DNA from: Holophagales bacterium
Lineage (GTDB): Bacteria > Acidobacteriota > Thermoanaerobaculia > Multivoradales > Multivoraceae
DNA length: 64,000 nucleotides
Direction: 5' to 3'
Assembly (NCBI GenBank): GCA_009836625.1
Contig: VXVC01000003.1
Coordinates: 15,111-79,110 of the forward strand
Of this stretch, positions 39,436 through 50,522 are shown one piece after another. The notes below the pieces were generated by a model, which was not told the origin of the DNA, ran no database searches, and was given only the letters and a program-made list of their open reading frames with translations. Position 1 is the stretch's first letter; each line of letters starts with the position of its first letter. Position numbers and translations under genes: made by a program.

Positions 39436-40152
39436 CTATCTGCCGGGCGCCGTGCCGTCCTGCACCTTGGGGCCGTCGAGCACTCCGGGTGGGAACGGCT
39501 TGCCGATCCACTCGCTCGTCAGCCGCGGTGGTGGCCGCCCGTCGCCGGCGTTGCCCGGCCTGAGCTGGATCAGTTCGCTGGTGAAGTACCAGTCGCCGAC
39601 ATCCTGCTGGCCGTTGAAGACGCGCTTCGCGGGACCGGGCGTGGCACTGTAAACACCCAGGATCGGCCCGACGACGGGGCCTTCACCCTCTTCCTCGTTC
39701 GGCGGAGGCACGGCCGTCATCGATCCGCCGCCGGCGGCCGCGACGGCCGCCGCGTTGGTCGCCGGCTGGGTGCCGCCTGTCTGGTTGCCGCGCTGGCCGG
39801 CGTTGCTCGGCCCCCCCTGCATCAGCAGGCCCCAGCGGCCGTCCTCGGCCATCGGATTCGGCCACAGTTGGCGAATCGCCCGCGGCTCTACTTCGACGAG
39901 TTCCTCGAGCGCCGTCGGTAGGCGTCCCTGACGTACGCGGAAGATGCGGATCGCCTCGGCGTACTGCAAGCCGCGGAAGATGAGTTCGGCCTCCTTCTGT
40001 CGCTGCGCCCAACTGCTCCAGTAGGGCAGCGCGGCGGCGACCGCGATGTTCATCACCGTGATCAGGATGGCCAGGGCGACCAGGTTGTAGCCGGCCTCGG
40101 CTGAGTCGTGCCGGCGCCGCTCGCCGCGGCGCCTGCGGTCACCAGTTGGCAT
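39436..40152 (-). CDS. pilin-like protein lacking Glu5, possible tip pseudopilin
   Basis: A 238-residue protein with a basic leader and a prepilin-like hydrophobic helix: cleavage after Gly would leave YNLVALAILITVM... The residue at mature position 5 is Ala, not the usual Glu. That loss is typical of GspK-type tip subunits. After the helix there is a charged segment (QRQKEAELIFRGLQYAEAI) and then a long region with a low-complexity Gly/Asn/Ala part and a C-terminal domain. It overlaps the next pilin gene by 14 bases. Confidence 0.78.
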   Translation of the reverse strand: MPTGDRRRRGERRRHDSAEAGYNLVALAILITVMNIAVAAALPYWSSWAQRQKEAELIFRGLQYAEAIRIFRVRQGRLPTALEELVEVEPRAIRQLWPNPMAEDGRWGLLMQGGPSNAGQRGNQTGGTQPATNAAAVAAAGGGSMTAVPPPNEEEGEGPVVGPILGVYSATPGPAKRVFNGQQDVGDWYFTSELIQLRPGNAGDGRPPPRLTSEWIGKPFPPGVLDGPKVQDGTAPGR

Positions 40153-40588
40153 AGGCCTCCCCGTTCAGCGAGTTCTCCTCCGAGCCGGAGTGGACGTCCT
40201 CGACTCCCGGATCTCCGAACGGCGACAGGTCGGTCTCGGCCCAGGGGTCTTCGTCGGCTGATGAAGGGAACTCGGCCAGCACTTCGACCCAGGTTTCGGT
40301 GCTGCGGGTAATCGGGTCGGGAGGTATGGCCCGCAGGTACTCCTGCTCGACGAGAGCCTGAAGGCTCGGCGGATAGTGGCCCTTGTCGGCGTAGTGCTGC
40401 TCGATCGCGTCGCGCATGACACGGAGGTTCTGCTTGAGAGCCGCCTCCTGGGCCCGCCGGGGCGCGTTCTTGAGGAGCGGCACGGCGACGGCGGCCAGGA
40501 TTCCGATGATCGCCATGACGATGATGAGTTCCAGCAGCGACATGCCACCCTGGGATCTTGGGCGCTGGGCCCGGATGCGTTCGTTCAT
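40139..40588 (-). CDS. GspG-like pseudopilin
   Basis: A 149-residue type IV prepilin-like protein. The cleavage site is G|MSLLELIIVMAIIGILAAVAVP with Glu5 present. A GspG-like region KNAPRRAQEAALKQNLRVMRDAIEQHYADKGHYP follows, then an acidic C-terminal tail that may bind calcium. It is the most typical pseudopilin of the three and a candidate for the major subunit of the filament. Confidence 0.88.
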   Translation of the reverse strand: MNERIRAQRPRSQGGMSLLELIIVMAIIGILAAVAVPLLKNAPRRAQEAALKQNLRVMRDAIEQHYADKGHYPPSLQALVEQEYLRAIPPDPITRSTETWVEVLAEFPSSADEDPWAETDLSPFGDPGVEDVHSGSEENSLNGEAYANW

Positions 40589-40589
40589 T

Positions 40590-41060
40590 TCACCACTCCC
40601 GGTAGCGGACCCGGTTCAGGCCGACCCCGTTGCTCAGGGAGTAGACGTCGTAGACGTTCTCGCCTCCCCAGGAACGGTCGTCCGGGTCATCCTGGTAGCT
40701 CAGGAGGCCCCACTCCGCCTCGCCCGTCATCGGGTCGACGGGGATGCGGCGCAGGAAACGGATCTCGCCCTCGACCTGGCCGATGAGCTGGATCGGCTCC
40801 ACCAGGTTCTCGAGTTCGCCCGGATAGCCGTCGGTGCCGATCTCGATCGGGATGAGCCCCACGTCGCTGTAGCGCTTGTGCTCGTCGATCGCATTGCGCA
40901 TCTGGCGGAGGTGGGAGCGCAGTTCGGCTTCCTTGATTCGCTTGTTCGTGTAGGTCGCGGTCGGCAGGGCGACGGCAGCCAGGACCAGCATCACGGCGCA
41001 CACCGTGACCAGCTCGACCAGCGTGTAGCCGGCCCGCCGCCACGCGCCGGTGGTCTTCAT
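40590..41060 (-). CDS. GspG/GspH-like pseudopilin
   Basis: A 156-residue prepilin-like protein. The leader MKTTGAWRRAG| is followed by YTLVELVTVCAVMLVLAAVALP, with Glu5 present. KEAELRSHLRQMRNAIDEHKRYSDVG follows, similar to the other two pilins, so the three are paralogues. It lies one base from the next pilin and overlaps the secretin by four bases. Confidence 0.86.
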   Translation of the reverse strand: MKTTGAWRRAGYTLVELVTVCAVMLVLAAVALPTATYTNKRIKEAELRSHLRQMRNAIDEHKRYSDVGLIPIEIGTDGYPGELENLVEPIQLIGQVEGEIRFLRRIPVDPMTGEAEWGLLSYQDDPDDRSWGGENVYDVYSLSNGVGLNRVRYREW

Positions 41061-43477
41061 GCGACCGTCTCCGGCCGCTCACGATCCAGACTTTCGCCGT
41101 CCCGGATCTCGATCTCGAGCGGCTCAACGATGGGCGAGGCAATCACCTCGAGAGCCGGACCTTTGGGTCTGGCCTGTTCGACGGCGATCGTCGCCGTGCC
41201 GGGACCTGTGGCCCGCACCTCGAGCGCCAGCAGACGTCCCCTGCCGGCTACGCCCGGCCGCTCGCCCAGCCGGCTGAGGCCGACGACGACCATGCCCGGG
41301 GTCGAGTCGTCGGTCATCAGCGAGATCTCCTCCTCGCCGCCCAGGAAGGACCCCGCCCGCACCGCCGTGACTTCGATCAGCGACGGGTTGAAGCGCAGCC
41401 GCAACGGCAGGTGGGAGAGCGGCGCCGTGGACCGGACGTCGAGCCGCACCTCGAAACTGTCGCCGACACTGGCACGGAGCGCTTCGGGGGCGAACGTCAG
41501 CTCGACTCCGGCGGTGGAGCGGGCCGCCGCTTCCTGGAATGCTGCCGGCACGATGATCTGCGGCGAACCGGGGGCGGGCGCGGAATCAAGCAGACCCGCG
41601 TTGCGCGGCGGATTGCTGGGCGGCGGTACGAGCTCGACGCCCAGCGGCGGTCCGTCGTCTTCCTCACCCGGTGACTGCCCGCCCTCCGGCGCCGCGTCGC
41701 GCAGGCCCGGCGGCAGACGTTCCTGGAGTTCGTCGCGGGCACCGCCTTCGGCTTGCGGTTCGTCGAAGGGGCCGTCGACGCCGGAGTCGACCCGCGGGCT
41801 CGAACCGCGGTAGACGACGTTGCTCTCCGTGCCGACCCAGATGGGCGCGAGGTCCTCCTCCCGGATGTCCGCGCGCCGGATGATGTGGGGGGTCAGGGTC
41901 AGCACGATGTCGGTGCGTTCGTTGTCCGTCGAGCGCCGGGAGAAGAGGCGCCCCAGCACAGGGATCTCGGACAGCCCGGGGATGCCGCTCTGGCTGTTCG
42001 TCTCCGACGTGCGGATCAGGCCGGCCAGGAAGTTCGTCTCGCCGTCGCGCAGCCGAATGCTGGTGTTGATGTTGCGGCTGCCGATGATCGGCTGGCTCTC
42101 GATCTGGCCGCTGATGTTGCTGACCTCGATGCTGAGATCGAGCGACACCTCTTCGTTGTGATGCACCCGCGGCGTGATGTCGACCTCGATGCCGACGTTC
42201 TGGTACTGGTAGGAGGTGATCGGCACGATGTTGCTGCCCGCCGTGTTCGCAGTGTTGAAGCTGGTGACCGGGATCGGCACCCGGTCGCCGATCGAGAAGG
42301 ACGCCTCTTCGCCTTCGGTGATCCGCACCTGCGGTTTGGCCAGGGTCTGGGCGTCGGTCGCGTTCTTCACGAAGTCGAACAGGAAACCAGGAACGGTCAG
42401 CACCCAGTTGTTCTGATTCAGGGATTCCACGTCCGACATCCTGAGCGGAACCTCCTCGCCGCCAATGTCGAGGCGGATGCCGAGACTGGTCGCGTCCAGC
42501 CGGAGGCCGAGTTGCTGCAGCTTGTTCGTGTTGATCTGCAGCAGTTCGACGTCGACGACGACCTCGGCCTTCGCCTTGTCGTTCTGCTCGATCAGCCGCT
42601 CCGCGATCTTGACCTTCTCCACGCTGTCCATCATGGCGATCGCGTTCAGCCGTTCGTTCGTCGCGATGAACCTCGTGTTCAGCAGGCTGCGCAGGATGGT
42701 CATCACGTCACTCACGTCCGAGTTCGAGAGAAAGAAGGTCTGGATGATGCGATCCTCGAACCGCTGCCGGTTCTGCTGCGTGTCCTGGAGGATCATGATC
42801 GTCTGTTCGTCGAGCACCCGGTAGAAGTGGCCGAGGCTGTGCATCAGGATCTCGAGTCCTTCGATCGCCGTCACGTCGCGCAACTCGATGCCTTCGGGCC
42901 CGACCGGCGCGTCGCGCAGCCTGGTGTCGAAGACGATATTGATCCCGAAGGCCTGCCCGATCGCCCGGTAGACCTCCATGAACGTCGCGTTCGGGAAATC
43001 GAAGCTGACCGGCTCGTCGGATAGCGGATTGAGCGTCGGCGGCATCGGTTCCGCGGCGCGGGCGTCGTCCTTCATCTGGGAGATCGTCCTGGGCTGGAGG
43101 CCGCTGGTCTCGATCTTCGTCCGCAGCTTCTCGAGTTCGGTCAGGGCGTACTGGTTGGTCGGATCGAGCTGCACGGCTCGCTGCATCTCGAGCATCGCGT
43201 CCCGATCGCGGCCGGCCTCCTGCAGCTTCCGGCCCTCCTCGAAGTGGGCGTGAGCGGCCTGGGTCCTGGCTCGCAGCAGGCCAGCCCGGTAGCGGAGATC
43301 CGCCGGATCCTGTGTGACCAGTTCCATGTAGCGCAGAACGGCGGTATCCCAGTCGCCCGTGAGCTCCGCGTGCTGCGCCTCCCGGAAGCCCCGGTAGCCA
43401 CTGCAGGACGCGAGGATCACGAGCAGCGCCAGTCCCAGCGAGAGAGCGTGCCGCCGTCGTCGATTGTGTTCTTTCAT
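41057..43477 (-). CDS. secretin lipoprotein with TPR and C-terminal cohesin-like domain
   Basis: An 806-residue outer-membrane secretin. A lipobox (ILASC, Cys25) gives a lipid anchor, and TPR-like helices run to about residue 110. An N0/STN domain (about 150-210) and N1-type domain come next. The secretin core (GIEVDITPRVH, LDLSIEVSNISG, LRDGETNFLAGLI, IPGLSEIPVLGRLF, TDIVLTLTPHIIR) spans about 320-530. A disordered acidic linker leads to a cohesin-like beta-sandwich (about 640-760), an ending seen in some acidobacterial-type PilQ/GspD proteins. Confidence 0.9.
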   Translation of the reverse strand: MKEHNRRRRHALSLGLALLVILASCSGYRGFREAQHAELTGDWDTAVLRYMELVTQDPADLRYRAGLLRARTQAAHAHFEEGRKLQEAGRDRDAMLEMQRAVQLDPTNQYALTELEKLRTKIETSGLQPRTISQMKDDARAAEPMPPTLNPLSDEPVSFDFPNATFMEVYRAIGQAFGINIVFDTRLRDAPVGPEGIELRDVTAIEGLEILMHSLGHFYRVLDEQTIMILQDTQQNRQRFEDRIIQTFFLSNSDVSDVMTILRSLLNTRFIATNERLNAIAMMDSVEKVKIAERLIEQNDKAKAEVVVDVELLQINTNKLQQLGLRLDATSLGIRLDIGGEEVPLRMSDVESLNQNNWVLTVPGFLFDFVKNATDAQTLAKPQVRITEGEEASFSIGDRVPIPVTSFNTANTAGSNIVPITSYQYQNVGIEVDITPRVHHNEEVSLDLSIEVSNISGQIESQPIIGSRNINTSIRLRDGETNFLAGLIRTSETNSQSGIPGLSEIPVLGRLFSRRSTDNERTDIVLTLTPHIIRRADIREEDLAPIWVGTESNVVYRGSSPRVDSGVDGPFDEPQAEGGARDELQERLPPGLRDAAPEGGQSPGEEDDGPPLGVELVPPPSNPPRNAGLLDSAPAPGSPQIIVPAAFQEAAARSTAGVELTFAPEALRASVGDSFEVRLDVRSTAPLSHLPLRLRFNPSLIEVTAVRAGSFLGGEEEISLMTDDSTPGMVVVGLSRLGERPGVAGRGRLLALEVRATGPGTATIAVEQARPKGPALEVIASPIVEPLEIEIRDGESLDRERPETVA

Positions 43478-43490
43478 GTGGTTCAGATCC

Positions 43491-44096
43491 TTAGCTGCCG
43501 CTCGGACGGCCGCCGATGGCGAGCCGCACCGGCTGTTCGTCCGGGAAACCCACGAAGAGCAGATCGACCGACTCGTAGCCGATGTTCTGCACTTCGAACT
43601 TGTCCTTGACGAGGTCGCCCTCGAGTGCGTTGAAGATGGACTTGTCGGCGTCGACGAAGACCGCGATCGGATTGTCGCTGCGTCCGAAAGACCCGATGTA
43701 GAAGACGTCGACCGGCGGTGGCCTGGGTCCGAGCGGCTCCGGCGCGGGCGGGTCCCGAATGACGGGTGGCGCCGGCGTCTCCGGGATGGCGGGCTGCAAC
43801 GGCTCGGGGGCCGGAGGCGCCGCGGGCTCGCCGGTTGCCTCAGGCGCGGGCCGGGTTCCGAAGGACCAGGGATCCCGTGAGGGGCGGCTGGGCGGTGGCG
43901 GCTGGTCGAGGGTGTAAGGAGCGAGCTCGACGACGTCGATCGTGGTCGAACGCAGGTCGGCCGCGGTCGTGCGGGTGAAGCCGGGCCCGCCCCCGAACGA
44001 CGGCAGGTATCGCCACGCGGCGACCACCACGACGATGCCGAGCAGGCCCAGCAGCAGCGGGTTGGGGCGGTTGGAGCTGGCCCGGGCCGCGCTCAT
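43491..44096 (-). CDS. PilP-like inner-membrane protein
   Basis: A 201-residue protein with an N-terminal transmembrane helix (about 13-30). A long proline-rich spacer follows (about 70-130). The compact C-terminal domain (DVFYIGSFGRSDNPIAVFVD, GYESVDLLFVG) resembles the PilP/GspC homology domain that contacts the secretin. It overlaps the PilO-like gene by four bases. The proline spacer is long for PilP and would span the periplasm. Assignment rests on size, topology and gene order. Confidence 0.72.
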   Translation of the reverse strand: MSAARASSNRPNPLLLGLLGIVVVVAAWRYLPSFGGGPGFTRTTAADLRSTTIDVVELAPYTLDQPPPPSRPSRDPWSFGTRPAPEATGEPAAPPAPEPLQPAIPETPAPPVIRDPPAPEPLGPRPPPVDVFYIGSFGRSDNPIAVFVDADKSIFNALEGDLVKDKFEVQNIGYESVDLLFVGFPDEQPVRLAIGGRPSGS

Positions 44097-44674
44097 GCGC
44101 CTGCCTCCTGCCGGGCAGTCCTGGACTCGTCGCCGGAGAACAGGGTCGAAAGCCGGAGATCGATGCGCAGGTTCGGCGTGGCCTCGCTCAGGCTGATCGA
44201 CTCGAGGGCCACGAAGGTGTCCGTGACCTCGAGCAGGTTGACCAGCCCCCGCAGCTGGCTGTAGTTCCCCTCGACCGTGAACACGATCGACTTCTCGACC
44301 AGGCCGTACTGCTCCAGCGTCGCTTCCGGGTAGGAGATCGAACTGGGACCAAATCCCGAGCGGTCGGCCAGTTCCTTGACCTCGCCGATCAGGTCGGTCA
44401 GCCGTTCGCGCTCGGTCGCGAAGCCGTCGCGGTACAGGGTTCGCACCTGGCTGCGGGTCGCCTCGACCGTCGTGACCTGGCCCTCGCGGCGGGCTACCTC
44501 CTGGGTGGCGCGCGTGCGCAGGTTCTGGACCTGGGCGATCTCGTCCTCGAGCGCCTGGAAGCGACCGGCGTAGACGCCGCGGTAGGTGGACAGCAGAGCC
44601 GCGTTGAAGACGCACAGGCCCGCGCCGACCCAGAACCAGATACGCAGCCGCCAGCCGCGCCGCCGCCGTCTCAC
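44093..44674 (-). CDS. PilO-like inner-membrane protein
   Basis: A 193-residue protein with a basic N terminus, one transmembrane helix (about 11-30), a coiled-coil (about 38-105) and a C-terminal ferredoxin-like domain (VEGNYSQLRGLVNLLE near 135-150). This is the PilO/GspM architecture. It pairs with PilN and PilP to link the inner-membrane platform to the secretin. Overlaps PilN and PilP genes by four bases each. Confidence 0.85.
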   Translation of the reverse strand: MRRRRRGWRLRIWFWVGAGLCVFNAALLSTYRGVYAGRFQALEDEIAQVQNLRTRATQEVARREGQVTTVEATRSQVRTLYRDGFATERERLTDLIGEVKELADRSGFGPSSISYPEATLEQYGLVEKSIVFTVEGNYSQLRGLVNLLEVTDTFVALESISLSEATPNLRIDLRLSTLFSGDESRTARQEAGA

Positions 44675-45333
44675 GGCCCCTCCTCCGCGGGCGCCGCGGC
44701 GCTGGTCGCCGGGGTTTCCGCGGCGTTGCCGGGGGTGTCGCCAGGCAGGTAGACGACCGCGATCGTGAAGTCCAGCGGGCCGGCGTCCTGCCGGCTCTCG
44801 TGGAGCAGCTTGGGATCGTCGAAGGCGGGATGCTCGAACAGGGCGTCGATCAGGTCGAGCAGACCTTGGTCGTCGCGGGCTTCCCCGGTCAGGTCGAGGA
44901 CCACCCGGGAGCGGTCACCGGTTCCGAGCTCCGCGCGCCGCCGCCGGTTCCGGTCGCCGCGCTCCGGCGCCAGGCTTCGCAAGCGCGTGTTCCACGGCAG
45001 CACCTGCTCGATGTCGTTGAAGAGTTGCCCCCAGGGGAAGCGCCGGTCCGCGATGCGCTCGTTCAGGAAGGCGACTTCGCGGTTCTGCCCCTCCAGGTCG
45101 AGCCGCGCCAGTTCCGCGCTCAACCGGTCGAGTTCCGTCTGGTCTCCGGCCAGTTGCTCCCGCAGCCCGGCAAGTTCGGCGCGGGCGTCGGCCGAGCCGG
45201 TGAGGTAGCCCCAGTACAGCACCGCGTTCAGTGTCAGCAGGGCGAGGCCCAGCGCCCACAGCAGGGCGGTCAGCCGGCGCCAGGGGCGGCGGTTGACGAA
45301 CGGTCGGGCGGCGAGGTTCAGGAACCTGCTCAC
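44671..45333 (-). CDS. PilN-like inner-membrane protein
   Basis: A 220-residue protein with NLAARPFVNRRPWRR at the start (the PilN N-terminal motif that docks on PilM), one transmembrane helix (about 22-42), coiled coil and a ferredoxin-like domain. Its C-terminal tail is Ala/Thr-rich and probably unfolded. Four-base overlaps couple it to the PilM- and PilO-like genes. Confidence 0.86.
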   Translation of the reverse strand: MSRFLNLAARPFVNRRPWRRLTALLWALGLALLTLNAVLYWGYLTGSADARAELAGLREQLAGDQTELDRLSAELARLDLEGQNREVAFLNERIADRRFPWGQLFNDIEQVLPWNTRLRSLAPERGDRNRRRRAELGTGDRSRVVLDLTGEARDDQGLLDLIDALFEHPAFDDPKLLHESRQDAGPLDFTIAVVYLPGDTPGNAAETPATSAAAPAEEGP

Positions 45334-46305
45334 GTTCTCACCGCGAGCGAGGCGCCCAGCATCGGCAGGGCGCGGTCGAGTTCGAGGTCTCCGGCCTCGG
45401 ATCCGCCGCCGGAGGTCGTGTTGTCGTCGAGAACGCGAGCCGGCAGCCCCAGAGCCTCTTCGAGCCGTTCGCGCCAGGTATCCCGGCAGGCCTCGGCCGC
45501 CAGCATCAGGACGTGCTCGGGCAGGTCGGCTGCGGCGCCGAACAGGCCGCGCTCCTCGATGAAGCTCCTGGTCAGCCGCAACTCGCGCACTGCCAGCCGC
45601 GAAGCGACCGAGGGAGGGAGTGCCGGATCGAAGTTCTTGTAGCGGTAGAGGGCGGGGCCCTCCTCCGTGTGCGCCAGGAGGGAGTAACCGTCGCGGTGGG
45701 CAAGCACAAGCAGGAACGCGCCGCCAACGTCGTGCACCTGCCGGATGCCGTTCACCGCGCCGAGGCTCGCGTTCGTCACCATGCCGATGTGAATTCCGGC
45801 ACGGCGGAAAGAATCCTCGATCTGGGCCAGCACACGCTCCACGCCGAAGGCAATCAGAAAACGGGTGGACGCGCCGCCGCCGTTGCCGGTCCGTGCGCCG
45901 CGTACGCGCAACTCCTCCACGCGGAAGGGCACCTGCTTGCGCAACTTGAAGCGAAGGGCCTCCTGGCGATGTTGCGGGCTCCGGGGCACGTCCTCGAGTT
46001 CCGCGAACGTCAGCCGCAGCCAGCGGTCCGGGAGGACGAGTGCGGCGGCCGTGACCTGAGTTCCGGTGGCGGTGTCGGCGGCCTGCTGGAGTTCAGCGAC
46101 CACGTCGTGGAACTGAGCGGGCTCTCGCAACGGCCCGCCCAGCGCCCCTTCCTGGAACGTGTCGGCCGGCAGCTCGCGTCGCCGGACGGCCTGCAACTCC
46201 GGAGTGGGCCCGTTCTGGCGCACGAAGTGGGCCAGAACGAGCTCGCGCTCGTCGAGCAGGAACACCGACGCCGGTCCCCGAGGGTCGTCGAGGCCGGCAA
46301 GGCGT

Positions 46306-47990
<1,685 letters not shown>

Positions 47991-47991
<1 letters not shown>

Positions 47992-49229
47992 CAGCCCTGC
48001 ACCTGTCCCAGTACGCTGAAGAGCGGCAGGTACATCGAGAGCACGAGCATCGCGATCGTGCAACCCATGACGACCAGCATCACGGGTTCCACCAGTGAGA
48101 GGAGCCGCTCGGTTCGGGTTTCGACATCCTCGTCGAGGAAGTCGGAAACGCTGTTCACCATCTCGTCCAGCGCTCCGGTCGCCTCACCTACCTTGACCAT
48201 GTCGATCGCCAGGTCGGTGAACACTCCCGATTCCCCAAGCGCCACGTGGAAGGCCTCGCCCTCGCGGATACGTGGTCCGAGCGCCACCGCCCGCTCGTGA
48301 AGGAACCGGTTCGTGACGGCCGACGTAGCGGTTTCGAGCGCCGCGGCGAGTGGCAGGCCGCCGTGCAGCAGCGTGGCCAGGGAGCGGCAGAACTCGGACA
48401 GCGCGAAGCGGTGGAAGATCGGCCCGATGATGGGCAACCGCAGTTTCAGGCGGTCGACCAGGGCGCCGATCCGGCCGCTCTTGCCGACTCGCCAGGTCGC
48501 CCAGCCCGCCACCACCGCTGCGGCGATGAGCACCAGGGTGGTCGGACTGCGCAGCACCTGGGACAGACCGAGGAGGAGCTGCGTGATCCAGGGCAGATCG
48601 AGGTCGAGCGCCACGTAGAACTCTTCGAAGCGGGGCATGACGAAGAACATCATCACCGCCACGATGACGACGGACAGGCAGATGAGGAGCGCCGGGTAGA
48701 AGAACGCGCTGACCACTCGCTTGCGGGAGCTCGTGACGAGCTTCAACTGGCGAACATACCTGCGGATGACCCGTTCCAGGCCGCCGCTCTGCTCCCCCGC
48801 CTTGAGCATCGAGCTGTAGATCGGCGGGAACGAGTTGCCGGCCGCGGCAAACGCCTCGGAGAGCTCCTCGCCGCTCTCGACGCGGTCCCGGATCTCGCTC
48901 AGCGCCTCCTTGAAGCCGGCGTGTCGCTGTCGCTCGCATAGCAGGTCCAGGCACTGGAGCAGGGGCAGTCCCGCGCTGAGCAGGCCCGCCAACTGCTGGT
49001 TGAAGATCAGGAAGTCCTGTCCCGGGATCGCTTTGCGGCCCCCGTCACCGGTGGCCGAACCCGCGCCCAGAAGCGACCCGAAGAGGTGCTGCAGGCCGCG
49101 GCGCCTGATCTCGAAGACGTACAGCCCGCGGCGCTCGATGTCTCGCCGCGCGGTGCGCAGATCCGGCGCCTCGTGGATCTGCTCCACGATGCGACCGTCG
49201 GCGGTGCCAAGCCGGCAGACGAACTGCAT
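47991..49229 (-). CDS. type II secretion / type IV pilus platform protein, GspF/PilC type
   Basis: A 412-residue inner-membrane platform protein. Two T2SSF domains are visible, each with the paired pattern FSRSL.../ FAAAGNSFPPIYSSMLKAGEQSG and EFCRSLATLLHGGLPL, and hydrophobic segments lie near 165-190, 215-235 and 380-405. ATG at 49229 begins MQFVCRLG and is preceded by an AGGAG-containing stretch, so the longer frame is rejected. Confidence 0.94.
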
Positions 49230-49242
49230 GCCCCACCCGCTC

Positions 49243-49986
49243 CTAGTCGCCGGCGGCCAGGCCGTCTTCACGGGGAGACCGGACGGTCACGGCGACCACC
49301 AGGCCACTGGCGTCGGATCCGGGGTAGGGGAGCGCCAGGACCAGCGGCTTTCCGACCCACACGTTCAGGTGGCCGTTGAAGACACGCTCGTCGAGGACGG
49401 CGCTGCGGCTCCGCTCGATCTCGACCCCATACAGCTTGAGCCGGCGGTCGAGCAGCACGGTTCCGACGCGGAAACCGAGCCGGAACTCGGTGCCGATTTC
49501 GTAGCGGACGTTCTCGCCCTCCGTCGCTTCGAACTGGCCCTCGCCGAGCAGTCGGTAGCTCGTGAAGGCCAGCCAGTTGCCCAACTCGTCGGTGAGCTGC
49601 GCCGGCAGTTCGGAACGCGGGTCGCCGCTGCCGCGACGCGACGCCTCGAGGATGAAGATCTCGAACTCGATCTGACGGCGGGGGTGGTCGAAGTCACGCA
49701 GCAGGGCGAGCAGGTGTTCGAGCACGCTGCTCCGGTCCCTCAGCACCAGGGTGTTCGTCGCCCGCTGCAGTTCGATCGTTCCCTGGGGCGACATCTCGTT
49801 CTGCATCCACTCCAGGGCGTCGTCGGCACGCTGATGCTGGAGGGTGAAGGCGTGGCGGATCTGGGTTTCGGCCTCCTGCTGCGCGTTGCCGGGCTGGGCG
49901 AAGGTCGGCTGCGGCGTGCCGGCGGCAGCCAGGAGCGCTGCAACCAGGAACGCTGGGGCGGCCAGGGCCGGGCGAAGGGTGCTCAC
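49243..49986 (-). CDS. exported short secretin-like (N-domain) protein of unknown role
   Basis: A 247-residue protein with a signal peptide (about 1-31). Residues 35-100 resemble the N1-type domain of secretins (a RATNTLVLRDRSSVLEHLLALLRDFDHP stretch). A beta-rich C-terminal part (QIEFEIFILEASR... to the end) resembles the start of the secretin core, but the membrane-spanning and gate segments are missing. It could cap, regulate or sense the real secretin. It sits between the anti-sigma gene (4-base overlap) and gspF, so a secretion-sensing role is a reasonable guess. Confidence 0.7.
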   Translation of the reverse strand: MSTLRPALAAPAFLVAALLAAAGTPQPTFAQPGNAQQEAETQIRHAFTLQHQRADDALEWMQNEMSPQGTIELQRATNTLVLRDRSSVLEHLLALLRDFDHPRRQIEFEIFILEASRRGSGDPRSELPAQLTDELGNWLAFTSYRLLGEGQFEATEGENVRYEIGTEFRLGFRVGTVLLDRRLKLYGVEIERSRSAVLDERVFNGHLNVWVGKPLVLALPYPGSDASGLVVAVTVRSPREDGLAAGD

Positions 49987-50522
49987 GGTGCCACCACCAG
50001 GACTACGTCGAGGCCGTCGCTGTCGTTGCCGGGAAGCTGGTAGACGTGCAGCGGTTCGTCGCCGAGCGGCTCGACCAACGGCGCCATCGCGATGTGGTCG
50101 GGCAGCACCGGCGGGACGTCCGCGAGCTCCTCCGCTGGCGGCGCGGTCTTCGGCCACAGCAGGAAACTCAAACCGAGCGCCGCGGCCGCGGCGCCTGCGG
50201 CCAGTACCGACGCCACGGGCAGGCGCCGGCGGGCGCTCCGCGCCTCGTTCAGCCGCCTCTCGGTTGCCCGTCCGTCGAGCTCGAGCCGTACGCGCTGGCG
50301 GATCGCGTCGATGTCGCCCGCACTGACCTCGTCGTAGTAGCCGCTGAACAGCAGCACCGGATCGACATCGAGCGAGGCCGCGCGGCAGCGTTCGCAGTCC
50401 TCGCGGTGACGGAGAGCCTCGTTCCAGGCGGCGTCCACCGTCGCGCCGCCGACCTCCGGACTCCGTTCGGCCCGCTCGCGTTCGCGCAGGAGGGCAGCCC
50501 AGTCGGGGCACAGAGAGGTCAT
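49983..50522 (-). CDS. zinc-finger anti-sigma factor
   Basis: A 179-residue protein with the anti-sigma zinc motif H39-x3-C43-x2-C46 (HREDCERC) and a single transmembrane helix at about 101-122. A short periplasmic tail of about 55 residues follows. It overlaps the sigma factor by four bases, so it is the natural anti-sigma partner that holds the sigma factor at the inner membrane until a signal arrives. Confidence 0.85.
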   Translation of the reverse strand: MTSLCPDWAALLRERERAERSPEVGGATVDAAWNEALRHREDCERCRAASLDVDPVLLFSGYYDEVSAGDIDAIRQRVRLELDGRATERRLNEARSARRRLPVASVLAAGAAAAALGLSFLLWPKTAPPAEELADVPPVLPDHIAMAPLVEPLGDEPLHVYQLPGNDSDGLDVVLVVAP

